From the NCBI GenBank assembly GCA_900317765.1, contig ONID01000007.1, forward strand, positions 1-37,422: a stretch of 37,422 nt of DNA. The letters are read 5' to 3'. Below the pieces are notes generated by a model, which was not told the origin of the DNA, ran no database searches, and was given only the letters and a program-made list of their open reading frames with translations. Origin of the DNA: an uncultured Eubacteriales bacterium. Lineage in GTDB: Bacteria > Bacillota > Clostridia > Oscillospirales > Acutalibacteraceae. The first letter of the stretch is position 1. Every line of letters begins with the position of its first letter. Below, in pieces: positions 1-6,933 of this stretch. The position numbers were made by a program, and so were the translations under genes.

Positions 1-2
1 AG

Positions 3-71
3 ACAACCGGGCGAATCAAGGAGCTTTTGCGCGGGTACATCGGGTTTGACCCGGTGGTGACAGCGCAATGA
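3..71 (+). CDS. spoIIIAF: SpoIIIAF C-terminal fragment (stage III sporulation, partial)
   Basis: The last 22 codons of a gene that begins before the window. They read TTGRIKELLRGYIGF and end at TGA 69-71. The sequence alone is too short to identify. The call rests on position: it stops six bases before a clear spoIIIAG on the same strand and in the same frame, and spoIIIAF always precedes spoIIIAG in the eight-gene spoIIIA operon of endospore formers. A motif like RIKELL followed by a glycine-containing turn fits the C-terminus of this family. The product would be a mother-cell membrane protein of the SpoIIIA-SpoIIQ feeding-tube complex. Confidence 0.6.
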   Translation, partial: TTGRIKELLRGYIGFDPVVTAQ

Positions 72-77
72 AAGGAA

Positions 78-689
78 GTGAAGCATCTGGAGAGCATAAG
101 GAATTCGCTGCGAAAGGGAAAGATAGGAGAGCTGCTGTTTTCGCCCGAACAATCCGAGCGCAGACTGAAGCTGCTGATAGCGGCGGGATTCGCAGCGATC
201 GCACTGCTGTTCCTGTCGGATTACTTTCAGAGCAGCGGCGCGAAGAATACATCGGCGGAACCGGCGACCTACACGGCGGCGGAGACAGACTATGAAGAAT
301 ACACAGCCCGGCTTGAAAGCCGCCTGACCGAGTTGATTTCATCGGTGGACGGCGCGGGAAGCACGAAGGTAATGGTGACGCTGGAATGCGGCACGGAATA
401 CGTCTACGCCAGCCGGCAGAAATCGACCTCGGCGGTCTCGGAGAATTCCAATCCCGACGGGAGGGTCAGCCGGGACGAAAAGCGCAGCGGAGAGGAAAGC
501 CTTGTGCTTGTGGACGCGGGCAGGGGAGAGGAACCCCTGATACTGAAGCAGCTCACGCCCACGGTAGCGGGCGTTGTGGTGCTGTGCAGCGGCGCGGACG
601 ACATAAGCGTGCGTCAGCAGATCGTCAATGTAGTGACGACAGCGCTCGGCACGAGCTCCAACCGAGTGTGTGTCACACGACTGGCATGA
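78..689 (+). CDS. spoIIIAG: Stage III sporulation protein SpoIIIAG
   Basis: A 203-residue protein. A basic N-terminus of about 30 residues is followed by one membrane helix (about 31-50), a variable linker, and a domain from about 70 on that contains ESRLTELISSVDGAGSTKVM, the ring-forming SpoIIIAG signature related to secretin and FliF-type ring domains. The family assembles in the mother-cell engulfing membrane as a ring of the SpoIIIA-SpoIIQ channel that supports the forespore and SigG activity. The start is GTG at 78: the TGA of spoIIIAF lies in the same frame just upstream, so no earlier start exists, and the Shine-Dalgarno sequence is poor. That suggests translational coupling to spoIIIAF. 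It is followed by a repeat rather than by spoIIIAH directly. Confidence 0.93.
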   Translation: MKHLESIRNSLRKGKIGELLFSPEQSERRLKLLIAAGFAAIALLFLSDYFQSSGAKNTSAEPATYTAAETDYEEYTARLESRLTELISSVDGAGSTKVMVTLECGTEYVYASRQKSTSAVSENSNPDGRVSRDEKRSGEESLVLVDAGRGEEPLILKQLTPTVAGVVVLCSGADDISVRQQIVNVVTTALGTSSNRVCVTRLA

Positions 690-700
690 TGAAAAAAGAA

Positions 701-872
701 AAAAAGCAAAGCGCAGCGCCCCTCGCTGCAACGCACCACGACAAGCAACAGACCCGGGCGCAACAGAAGCAGTGTAAAACCAAGACAATCCTTGCCCCAA
801 AAATGGAGAAAAGCCTGCGTTTTCAAATACTGTAAAGCCCTCGATTTACGCTATTCTTACACTTTAATAATC
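701..872 (+). repeat. Dispersed intergenic repeat, copy 1 (between spoIIIAG and spoIIIAH)
   Basis: A segment matching a second copy at 28911-29079 in the same orientation. The 5' block (710-766 versus 28920-28976) has three mismatches in 57 positions. The 3' block (803-865 versus 29010-29071) has about nine differences. The middle has diverged. Predicted structure is shared: a GCAGCG/CGCTGC hairpin (713-718, 724-729), a distant pair AGTGTAA/TTACACT (771-777, 857-863), and an inner GCGT..AAAT/ATTTACGC pairing. Each copy ends about 40-45 bases before the start codon of the next gene. Origin and function are unknown: a MITE-like element or a mobile leader RNA are both possible. Confidence 0.85.
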
Positions 873-910
873 TTCAAATAATTATATGAAAAAAACGGAG
901 GAAAAGCATC

Positions 911-1453
911 ATGAAAAACGGAAAAAGACATGTGATTCTTGCGGGACTGGTGCTCGCGCTGGGTACGGCGGTCTATCTCAACTGGCAGTTTGCGCCGACC
1001 GAGAGCTTTCTTGTGCCCACGAAGTCGAACGTAACCCGCTCGGATTTAGGCAAGGCGGAATTCGTATCGGCGGACGTGAACGCCAACCCCGCGGCGAAAC
1101 AGAACGGCGCGCTTGCCGAGAGTCGTCTCAACCGGCAGACCGCCCGCGACAAGGTGCTCGACGAGCTGGAAAAGCAGCTGAAGGACACGTCAGCGGACGC
1201 GTCGACAAGGGCGCAGGCGCTGGAAGCCCGCACGCAGCACGTCAAGACCATCCAGCTGGAAAACACCGCCGAAACGCTCATCAAGGCAAAGGGCTTTTCT
1301 GACTGCCTGGTGCTGATCAACGGGGAAAAGGTGTCGGTGCTGGTACCGGAATCCGACGGACTGACAGCGGAGAAGGTGTCGATTATCACGGAAATCATCA
1401 CCTCACAGACCGGCGCGGAGCTTTCCGACATCATCGTCACACCAGTCAAATAA
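911..1453 (+). CDS. spoIIIAH: Stage III sporulation protein SpoIIIAH
   Basis: A 180-residue protein with an uncleaved N-terminal membrane helix (about 9-28), a polar linker rich in Lys, Asp and Ala, and a C-terminal domain ending in ELSDIIVTPVK. That end matches the YscJ/FliF-like domain of SpoIIIAH, which crosses the intermembrane space and binds SpoIIQ from the forespore. The start is ATG 911 with an ACGGAGG ribosome binding site. It is normally the last gene of the spoIIIA operon, and here a strong terminator follows within 20 bases. The 221-base gap to spoIIIAG, filled by a dispersed repeat, is unusual because these genes normally lie almost adjacent. Confidence 0.93.
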   Translation: MKNGKRHVILAGLVLALGTAVYLNWQFAPTESFLVPTKSNVTRSDLGKAEFVSADVNANPAAKQNGALAESRLNRQTARDKVLDELEKQLKDTSADASTRAQALEARTQHVKTIQLENTAETLIKAKGFSDCLVLINGEKVSVLVPESDGLTAEKVSIITEIITSQTGAELSDIIVTPVK

Positions 1454-1468
1454 GCCGCACAACAAAAA

Positions 1469-1524
1469 ACGAGCCTGTTTCCTTCCGTCGTCGTCCGGAA
1501 AGAAACAGGCTCGTATATTTTTAT
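1469..1524. terminator. Strong intrinsic terminator ending the spoIIIA operon
   Basis: A long near-perfect inverted repeat (left arm starting ACGAGCCTGTTTC at 1469, right arm GAAACAGGCTCGT ending at 1514) followed by a T-rich run (ATATTTTTAT). An A-rich run precedes the left arm, so it can also terminate the convergent minus-strand gene that stops at 1530. Confidence 0.93.
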
Positions 1525-1529
1525 CAAAT

Positions 1530-2126
1530 TCAGTCTTCCTTTGGTATGTCGTAATCATCCATGATAAATTCTTCGAGGTCGTCAACGCTTTTTGCCTTCA
1601 ACAGCTTTTCCGTCGGCACCATCTGATAGTAGTTGCCGGAGGTGTAAAAGTCGTAAAAATCAATGGAATATCCGAGCGCGCTGATTTCGCCTGCCAGTTC
1701 CATGGCACGTCTGAAAGACTCGGCTTCATCGGTGTGGAGGGACAAAACGATCTGCGTCGGAATGGGAATATTTTTTGCGTCAGCCTTCATGTCGAGAGAG
1801 AGACAGGCATCGATTTCTTTCTGTGCAACGCCTTCCACGAAGCAGGTGGCAAACCCGAATTCCTCTCCCAATGTGACTGCGTCAACGGTTATCTTTTTTT
1901 TGTCCAGATGTTTGTCGATCAGCGGGTCAACCTCCTGACGCAGCGCATTGTCAAGGCGCGTCTGCGTGTTGAAGAAATGCACGACATCGTCTTCGTAGGT
2001 ATCAACGACCCCGCCTTCGTTCTCGCTGTAATACGCCCTGAAGCAGCCGTCCTCGCTTTCCGGGTCAATGATGCGGAAGGAATAGTTTCCCGTCTTGAAA
2101 TAATAAAAAACAAACTGCCGAAACAT
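1530..2126 (-). CDS. Hypothetical protein, possible 5' frameshift
   Basis: A 198-residue soluble acidic protein that I do not recognise. It has no signal peptide or membrane helix and is rich in Asp, Glu, Tyr and Phe, with segments such as GNYSFRIIDPESEDG and a C-terminal acidic tail DDYDIPKED. The start is uncertain. ATG at 2126 has its GAGG almost touching the start codon and a TGA directly upstream in frame. In another frame, a GTG at 2179 opens codons reading ITSLYKSNPDRRDVLEG, which would join the ORF smoothly if one base were missing near 2127-2130, so a frameshift or sequencing error is possible. It lies 84 bases downstream of the PH-domain gene on the same strand and probably shares its promoter. 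Confidence 0.7.
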   Translation of the reverse strand: MFRQFVFYYFKTGNYSFRIIDPESEDGCFRAYYSENEGGVVDTYEDDVVHFFNTQTRLDNALRQEVDPLIDKHLDKKKITVDAVTLGEEFGFATCFVEGVAQKEIDACLSLDMKADAKNIPIPTQIVLSLHTDEAESFRRAMELAGEISALGYSIDFYDFYTSGNYYQMVPTEKLLKAKSVDDLEEFIMDDYDIPKED

Positions 2127-2210
2127 CCCTCAAGGACATCCCGGCGGTCAGGATTGGATTTGTAAAGAGACGTAATCACCGGCTCAGCCCTGAAAACGCT
2201 CGGGTGAATT

Positions 2211-2588
2211 TCAGTCGCTGTCGAGGATTTCGGTGCTGCGGAAGCCGCGGCGGGTCTTTTCCTTCTCGACGTTCTCGGAGAGGATGTTTCTGAATTCACT
2301 GACGTGCTTAATGTTTTTGATTTCCAGATTAGGGCAGGTCTTATCCTGGGAATGAACCTCTATGGTGCCAAGGCCGAAGAGCTTCTGACCGAGGGAACGC
2401 TTCACGCTGATGTCCTGCACTCTGTAGAGAAGAATTTCTTCCTCATAGGTGTTGAAAAATCCCTTTTTGTAGATAAGATTCTTCGTAGTGATGGCGTATG
2501 TGGTAAAAGACCAAGGAAGAGCGAAAAATACGCGTCTCTTACGTTCCTTGATAAGTACCGGCTCCTGCTGAACCTGATTCTTTGCCAT
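2211..2588 (-). CDS. Bacterial PH-domain (YdbS-like) protein
   Basis: A 125-residue protein. The middle, with WSFTTYAITTKNLIYKKG, the EEILLYRVQDISVKRSLGQ stretch and the FGLGTIEVHSQD strand, matches the bacterial PH domain bPH_2 (PF03703). In that family 'ITxxRlixkxG' and 'i.y.rItdvsvxqsllgrllGlGtv.v.t' are diagnostic. Related YdbS/YdbT proteins are membrane-associated, but this one shows no convincing membrane helix. The start is ATG 2588 because AGGAGG lies eight bases upstream; a longer reading to 2648 has no ribosome binding site and would overlap the promoter region. It is transcribed from the promoter at 2664-2692. Substrate or ligand is unknown. Confidence 0.85.
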   Translation of the reverse strand: MAKNQVQQEPVLIKERKRRVFFALPWSFTTYAITTKNLIYKKGFFNTYEEEILLYRVQDISVKRSLGQKLFGLGTIEVHSQDKTCPNLEIKNIKHVSEFRNILSENVEKEKTRRGFRSTEILDSD

Positions 2589-2663
2589 GTAAAATACCTC
2601 CTGAAAAACAATATGTATTTTGATTATCCGCATCAAGCCGAAAATCAAATATTGATTTAACTA

Positions 2664-2692
2664 ATTATAACATAAGATAATGAAAATAACAA
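2664..2692 (-). promoter_or_regulatory. Sigma-A promoter for the PH-domain gene
   Basis: Read on the minus strand: -35 TTGTTA (2687-2692), a 17-base spacer, and -10 TATAAT (2664-2669). Transcription would start near 2657, leaving a leader of about 70 bases before ATG 2588. Confidence 0.75.
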
Positions 2693-2752
2693 CTGATTTT
2701 TACTAAATTTAATAAAAATGTTAAAAATGTAGAAGAATACCAGTGAAATTCG

Positions 2753-4033
2753 TCAAATTGCCCTGCACAGTACAAATCCGTCGCAAACCTCATCCACAAC
2801 CGCCTGAATGATGCGACCGCTCAGATTCTCGCCGCGAACGCGGGCGGGGGTGTAATTCTCGGTGTAGCCCTCGAAGACACCCGGCTGAACCTCGCGTTCA
2901 GCGAGGATTTTAACATTTTTGCCGAGCTGAGACCGGAGAAAATCCGCTGCCGAAGCCGAGGTCGCTTTCATCATCTCCTCGCTGCGCAGGCTTTTGAGGT
3001 GTTCGTCCACCTGATCCGGGAAAGAATCGGCGCGCGTCCCTTTGCGTCTGGAATAGGCGAAGACATGCGCCCGGGCAAATCCGATTTCCTTTGCGAAGGC
3101 AACCGACTGTGCGAATTCCTCGTCCGTCTCGCCGGCGAAACCAACCATGATGTCGGTAGTGACGGAAGGGTTGTCGAAGGTGGAGCGGATTTTATCGCAG
3201 ACGTGCCGGAACTGAGCGGTGTCGTAATGGCGGTTCATGCGTTTCAGGGTTGCGTCGCAGCCGCTCTGGATCGCCAGATGAAACTGCGGGCAGAATTCGG
3301 GAATGCCGGCAAGTCCCTCGATGAGCTCGTCGGGGGTGAGATCGGGTTCGAGAGAACCGAGGCGTACACGCTCGATTCCGTCGGCGGATGCGGCAGCCCT
3401 GACCGCCTCCAGAAGATCGGAGCCGATGTCGCTGCCGTAAGCCGAGAGATTGATTCCCACCAGCACGACCTCGCGGTATTTTTGCCCTATGCGCTGCGAT
3501 TCCTCCAGAATATCCTCCACCGAACGGCTGCGCACACGTCCCCGGGCGTAGGGAATAATGCAGTAGGTGCAGAACCGGTTGCATCCGTCCTCGATCTTGA
3601 TGAATGCGCGTGTGCGCTCGTTCATGCCGTTGATGGAGGACTCGCTGCCGTACAGCTTTCCGTGGGGCTTGATGTCAATGATCCGCTGGTGACTGCGCAT
3701 GAATTTTTCTATGTAATCCACCAGACCGCCGCGGTTGGAATTGCCGATGATAATGTCGGCTTCCTCGATGGCCTGACACTCCTCGGGGAATGCCTGCGGC
3801 ATGCATCCGGTGAGAATAATGACCGCGTCAGGATTTTCCCTCCTTGCGCGGCGAACGGTCTGACGCACCTTCTTGTCGCCGGTAGCCGTCACGGTGCAGC
3901 TGTTGATGATGAAAACGTCCGCCTGCTGTCCGTCGGCAGCCTGTTCAAAGCCATGAGCGAGAAGGGACTCCATCATGACCTGTGATTCATACTGATTGAC
4001 CTTGCAGCCAAGCGTTGCGATTCCTGCCTTCAA
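2753..4033 (-). CDS. mtaB: tRNA (N6-threonylcarbamoyladenosine(37)-C2)-methylthiotransferase MtaB
   Basis: A 426-residue radical-SAM methylthiotransferase that converts t6A37 to ms2t6A37 in ANN-decoding tRNAs. The N-terminal UPF0004 domain has the three iron-sulfur cysteines: C10 in TLGCKVNQYES, C46 in NSCTVT and C77 in TGCMPQ. The radical-SAM CxxxCxxC is C151, C155 and C158 (DGCNRFCTYCIIPYARG). A C-terminal TRAM domain follows (about 360-426). The CKVNQYES form separates MtaB from MiaB and RimO. The start is TTG at 4033 with AAGGAG 12 bases upstream, a rather long spacing. It lies 32 bases downstream of the ABC-F gene on the same strand and is probably cotranscribed with it. Confidence 0.95.
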   Translation of the reverse strand: MKAGIATLGCKVNQYESQVMMESLLAHGFEQAADGQQADVFIINSCTVTATGDKKVRQTVRRARRENPDAVIILTGCMPQAFPEECQAIEEADIIIGNSNRGGLVDYIEKFMRSHQRIIDIKPHGKLYGSESSINGMNERTRAFIKIEDGCNRFCTYCIIPYARGRVRSRSVEDILEESQRIGQKYREVVLVGINLSAYGSDIGSDLLEAVRAAASADGIERVRLGSLEPDLTPDELIEGLAGIPEFCPQFHLAIQSGCDATLKRMNRHYDTAQFRHVCDKIRSTFDNPSVTTDIMVGFAGETDEEFAQSVAFAKEIGFARAHVFAYSRRKGTRADSFPDQVDEHLKSLRSEEMMKATSASAADFLRSQLGKNVKILAEREVQPGVFEGYTENYTPARVRGENLSGRIIQAVVDEVCDGFVLCRAI

Positions 4034-4065
4034 TGTTGTAGTTATCTCCTTTCAACTAAACTATT

Positions 4066-5973
4066 TCAATCGTACAGTTCGTCGAGCAAAGCGTAAAGCC
4101 CGTCGATCTTCTCCTGCATTTCGGCAGCCTGTTTTGTCAGCTCCATGATTCCGGCATAATCGGAGCTGACTTCGGGAAGCGTCATGCGCTCGTTTAGTTC
4201 GGATAATTCGTTTTCCAGCCGTTCAATATCCTGTTCGGCATTTTCGATCTGTTTCTGACGCTTGCGTTCAGCGGCGGCAGCCTCCTTGCGCTGTTTGTAA
4301 TCGCTCACGCGTTTTTCCTTTTCCGCGTTGACGGGAGCGGGAGAAGCGTCGCCGGAAGGCTGTGAACGTGCCGCGCGGTATTCGACAAAGGAGTCGTAAT
4401 TGCCGACGTATTCGGTGACCGAGCCGTTGTCCATATAATAAATGCGGTCGGCGAGCCGGTTGATAAAATATCTGTCGTGCGACACCATGAAAATGGTTCC
4501 CTCGTAACAGGTGAGCGCCATTTCGAGAGCCTCGCGGGAGATGATGTCGAGGTGGTTGGTGGGTTCGTCGAGCAGCAGCAGATTGCAGCGGGAGAGCATG
4601 AGTTTGAGGATGGCAACCCTTGCCCTTTCGCCGCCGCTGAGGTCGCCGATGCTCTTGAATACGTCGTCCCCCTTGAAGAGAAACGCCGCCAGCGAGGAAC
4701 GCACCTCCGTTTCGGTCATGCGGGGATATTCGTCCCATACCTCATAGAGCACGGTCTTGGCATCGTGCAGCGACTCCTGCGTCTGGTCGTAGTAGCCGAT
4801 GTCCACGTTGGAGCCGAGGGAGATATAACCCTTCGTGCCGCCGAGACGGGAGCACAGCATTTTGAAGAGCGTCGTCTTGCCGCATCCGTTGGGACCAAGC
4901 AGGAATACCCGTTCGCCCTTTTTGATGTCGATGCAGACGTCGCGGAATATCTCCTTCGCACCGTAGGCGAAGGAAAGGTCAACGCCTTTGAGAACGTCGT
5001 TGCCGCTCTCGTTCTTCACGGGGAAGTTGAAGCTGAAATTTTCCGGCAGCCGGTCCACGGCGACGAGCGTCTTCTTGAGACGTTCGATCTGTTTGAGCTT
5101 GCTCTCGGCGGTGCGGATGTTTTTCTCGCGGTTCCAGCGCCGCTGCTGTTCCACAATGCCCTCAATGCGCTTGATTTCGCGGGAGGTGTTTTCAAAGTGA
5201 CGGATAGCAATCTCGCGGTTCTCGGCTTTTTTGTCGATGTAATAGCTGTAATTGCCGCCGTAGACGGTCAGTTTAGCGTTTTCCAGTTCAAATGTCTTGT
5301 TGGTGACCCGGTCGAGGAAATACCTGTCGTGGGAGATCACGATATAGGCGCCCCTAAAGGAACGCAGAAAATCCTCCAGCCATTCCACGGAAGAGATGTC
5401 GAGATGGTTGGTAGGCTCGTCGAGCAGCAGCAGGTTCGAGCCGGAGAGCAGCATTTTGCAGAGCTGCACCTTAGAACGCTGTCCGCCGCTGAGGGTGTAA
5501 ACGCCCTGTGAAAGCTGCGCCTCGGTGAAGCCTAAACCGAGAAGCGCCGAACGTGCACGGCTTCGGTAAGTCAGACCGCCGCGGTCATTGAATTCCTCGG
5601 TCAGCCTGTGCTGTTCGTCGATGAGCGGACCGATGTCCCCCTGATTTTCAGAAATCAGCTCGCCGAGTTCAGCGAGCCGGCGATCGATTTCCTTCAGATC
5701 GTCGAAGACGGTAAGCAGTTCATCCAAAACGGTGCGGCTGCTGTTGATAGCGAACTGTTCGACATATCCCACGCGGGCGAGCTTGCTCTTTCCGAAGGAA
5801 CCGGCGTCGGGCTGATACTCGCCGGTGAGCACCTTGAAAAGGCTGGTTTTGCCGCAGCCGTTCACACCGACAAGTCCGACATGGTCGCGTTCATCAATGA
5901 GAAAACCGACGTCGCCGAAAACATTGTGAGTGCCGAAGGAAAGTTCCAGCCCTGCGGCATTCAAAAGCGTCAT
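4066..5973 (-). CDS. ABC-F family ribosome-associated ATPase
   Basis: A 635-residue protein with two ABC ATPase domains and no membrane helix, typical of ABC-F translation factors. Walker A motifs are GVNGCGKT and GPNGCGKT, signatures are LSGGQRSK and LSGGERAR, and both Walker B/D-loop motifs read LLLLDEPTNHLD. A linker of about 80 residues between the domains is rich in Arg, Lys and Glu (the P-site tRNA interaction motif region), and a charged coiled coil closes the C-terminus, as in YdiF/Uup-type members. A translation housekeeping role is more likely than antibiotic resistance, but sequence alone cannot decide. The start is ATG 5973 with AGAAGGGG upstream; the longer reading to 6051 would run through the promoter at 6023-6051. 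Confidence 0.92.
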   Translation of the reverse strand: MTLLNAAGLELSFGTHNVFGDVGFLIDERDHVGLVGVNGCGKTSLFKVLTGEYQPDAGSFGKSKLARVGYVEQFAINSSRTVLDELLTVFDDLKEIDRRLAELGELISENQGDIGPLIDEQHRLTEEFNDRGGLTYRSRARSALLGLGFTEAQLSQGVYTLSGGQRSKVQLCKMLLSGSNLLLLDEPTNHLDISSVEWLEDFLRSFRGAYIVISHDRYFLDRVTNKTFELENAKLTVYGGNYSYYIDKKAENREIAIRHFENTSREIKRIEGIVEQQRRWNREKNIRTAESKLKQIERLKKTLVAVDRLPENFSFNFPVKNESGNDVLKGVDLSFAYGAKEIFRDVCIDIKKGERVFLLGPNGCGKTTLFKMLCSRLGGTKGYISLGSNVDIGYYDQTQESLHDAKTVLYEVWDEYPRMTETEVRSSLAAFLFKGDDVFKSIGDLSGGERARVAILKLMLSRCNLLLLDEPTNHLDIISREALEMALTCYEGTIFMVSHDRYFINRLADRIYYMDNGSVTEYVGNYDSFVEYRAARSQPSGDASPAPVNAEKEKRVSDYKQRKEAAAAERKRQKQIENAEQDIERLENELSELNERMTLPEVSSDYAGIMELTKQAAEMQEKIDGLYALLDELYD

Positions 5974-6022
5974 TGCAATCCCCTTCTTTAAATAATCTGT
6001 ATCGTCAAATTGTCCGTCTAAC

Positions 6023-6051
6023 ATCATAGCAAATTCCGCCAACAAAATCAA
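6023..6051 (-). promoter_or_regulatory. Sigma-A promoter for the ABC-F/mtaB operon
   Basis: Minus strand: -35 TTGATT (6046-6051), a 17-base spacer, and -10 TATGAT (6023-6028). The expected leader before ATG 5973 is about 43 bases. Confidence 0.72.
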
Positions 6052-6113
6052 GAAGTATTTTCGTCACCCGTCATCAGTTATTGAAGGAAGACAAAGTCAG
6101 GCAGGAGGCAGGA

Positions 6114-6169
6114 GAGGTAGGAGGTAGGAGGTAGGAGGTAGGAGGTAGGAGGTAGGAGGTAGGAGGTAG
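6114..6169. repeat. Heptamer tandem repeat, 8 copies of GAGGTAG
   Basis: Eight perfect head-to-tail copies of GAGGTAG in the gene-free region 5974-6933, preceded by a degenerate GCAGGAGGCAGGA stretch that looks like an older version of the unit. Such short tandem arrays arise by slipped-strand replication and vary in copy number between strains. No coding frame or promoter runs through it. Confidence 0.97.
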
Positions 6170-6196
6170 AAAATACACTAAACAAACTGCAACATA

Positions 6197-6225
6197 ATAA
6201 GAAATTCCCACGATAGCATTAGCAG
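6197..6225. repeat. 29-bp direct repeat, copy 1
   Basis: A 29-base sequence beginning ATAAGAAATTCCCACG and ending GCATTAGCAG that recurs without mismatch at 6354-6382, a period of 157 bases. The flanks are unrelated. No third copy was found, so it is not a CRISPR array. Confidence 0.95.
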
Positions 6226-6353
6226 TAAATCTCATTACAAGACAGCCGCATTCTGTCGAATTACTCACCTTATAGATTTATAATAAGACAATAAACATCG
6301 AAATAGCTCACAGGAATAGGAAATATTTTCACCAAATTCACAAAAATCCTGTC

Positions 6354-6382
6354 ATAAGAAATTCCCACGATAGCATTAGCAG
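6354..6382. repeat. 29-bp direct repeat, copy 2
   Basis: An exact second copy of the 29-mer at 6197-6225, in the same orientation. It lies directly before the C/A-rich low-complexity tract. The surrounding sequence 6226-6353 is AT-rich and contains no recognisable gene. Confidence 0.95.
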
Positions 6383-6417
6383 CTTGTCCTGAAAAGATTT
6401 TAAAAAGAAAATATATT

Positions 6418-6590
6418 CCCCACTCCCAATCTCAAACCCAAACCGCACCAAATCCAAAACCAAAAATCCAAACCCGCACCCAAAGCCCCAAATCCAAAAC
6501 CCAAATCCCCACTCCCAATCTCAAACCCGCACCCAAAGCCCCAAAACCAAGCCCCAGCACCCGCTCCCCAAGTCCGCAAACCAACCGCCA
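6418..6590. repeat. C/A-rich low-complexity tract (G-rich on minus strand, G4-prone)
   Basis: The plus strand is almost free of G from 6418 to about 6550 and is built from reused words: CCCCACTCCCAATCTCAAAC occurs at 6418 and 6507, and CAAACCCGCACCCAAAGCCC near 6470 and 6522. On the minus strand this gives closely spaced runs of three or four G (GGGG, GGG, GGG, GGG, GGGG with short spacers), which fits the G-quadruplex pattern. Open frames on the minus strand give Gly/Phe/Leu-rich low-complexity peptides with no ribosome binding site, so I do not call a gene. Confidence 0.85.
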
Positions 6591-6770
6591 AGACCCCGTG
6601 CGCGGATGGCGCAGCCATATCCAGCTCCGCGACGCGGGCAACGCACCAAAAGCCCGGAAGCGGGAAATGAAGCCCGTTTCCCAAGCGGCAAAAAGTTCGT
6701 CATCCACACCCCACTCTATCCAGCCCCCGCGCCCCTGCGCCGAGCCCAATTCCACCACCGCGCCAAAAAT
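6591..6770 (-). repeat. Dispersed GC-rich intergenic repeat, copy A (reverse orientation)
   Basis: The reverse complement of this segment aligns with 19375-19560. Shared blocks in the same order are TCGGCGCAGGGGCGCGG, GGGCTTTTGGTGCG, a CGCG-rich stretch ending in GGAGC, and CCGCGCACGGGGTC. Between the blocks the copies differ by substitutions and small indels. Neither copy has a convincing gene. It looks like a degenerate family of intergenic repeats. Confidence 0.75.
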
Positions 6771-6836
6771 AAGCCAATAATCCCCATTCATCCATCAAAA
6801 AATAATCATATTATCTTTTACCTATTCAAAATACAG

Positions 6837-6865
6837 TTGCTTTTCTTATCCGACTATGTTAAAAT
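6837..6865 (+). promoter_or_regulatory. Probable sigma-A promoter for the LtrA-like gene
   Basis: -35 TTGCTT (6837-6842), a 17-base spacer, and -10 TAAAAT (6860-6865). Transcription would start near 6872, about 62 bases before ATG 6934. Confidence 0.55.
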
Positions 6866-6933
6866 AATCCTGTCAAAGTTTCCCCCTCAGTCGCAACCAA
6901 TTACACGACAGAAAGCCATTCACAGCTGATCAG

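Noticed and set aside
4066-5973. Antibiotic-resistance ABC-F (Msr/Vga/Lsa type)
   Set aside because: Nothing in the sequence separates it from housekeeping ABC-F factors; the C-terminal coiled coil and linkage to mtaB favour a general translation role.
6114-6382. CRISPR array
   Set aside because: The heptamer array has no spacers, and the 29-mer occurs only twice with a 128-base interval, much longer than CRISPR spacers. No cas gene is present.
6432-6791. Minus-strand frames giving Gly/Phe/Trp-rich peptides
   Set aside because: They come from the G-rich low-complexity tract and the dispersed GC-rich repeat. No start signal is present, and the other repeat copy does not keep the frame.
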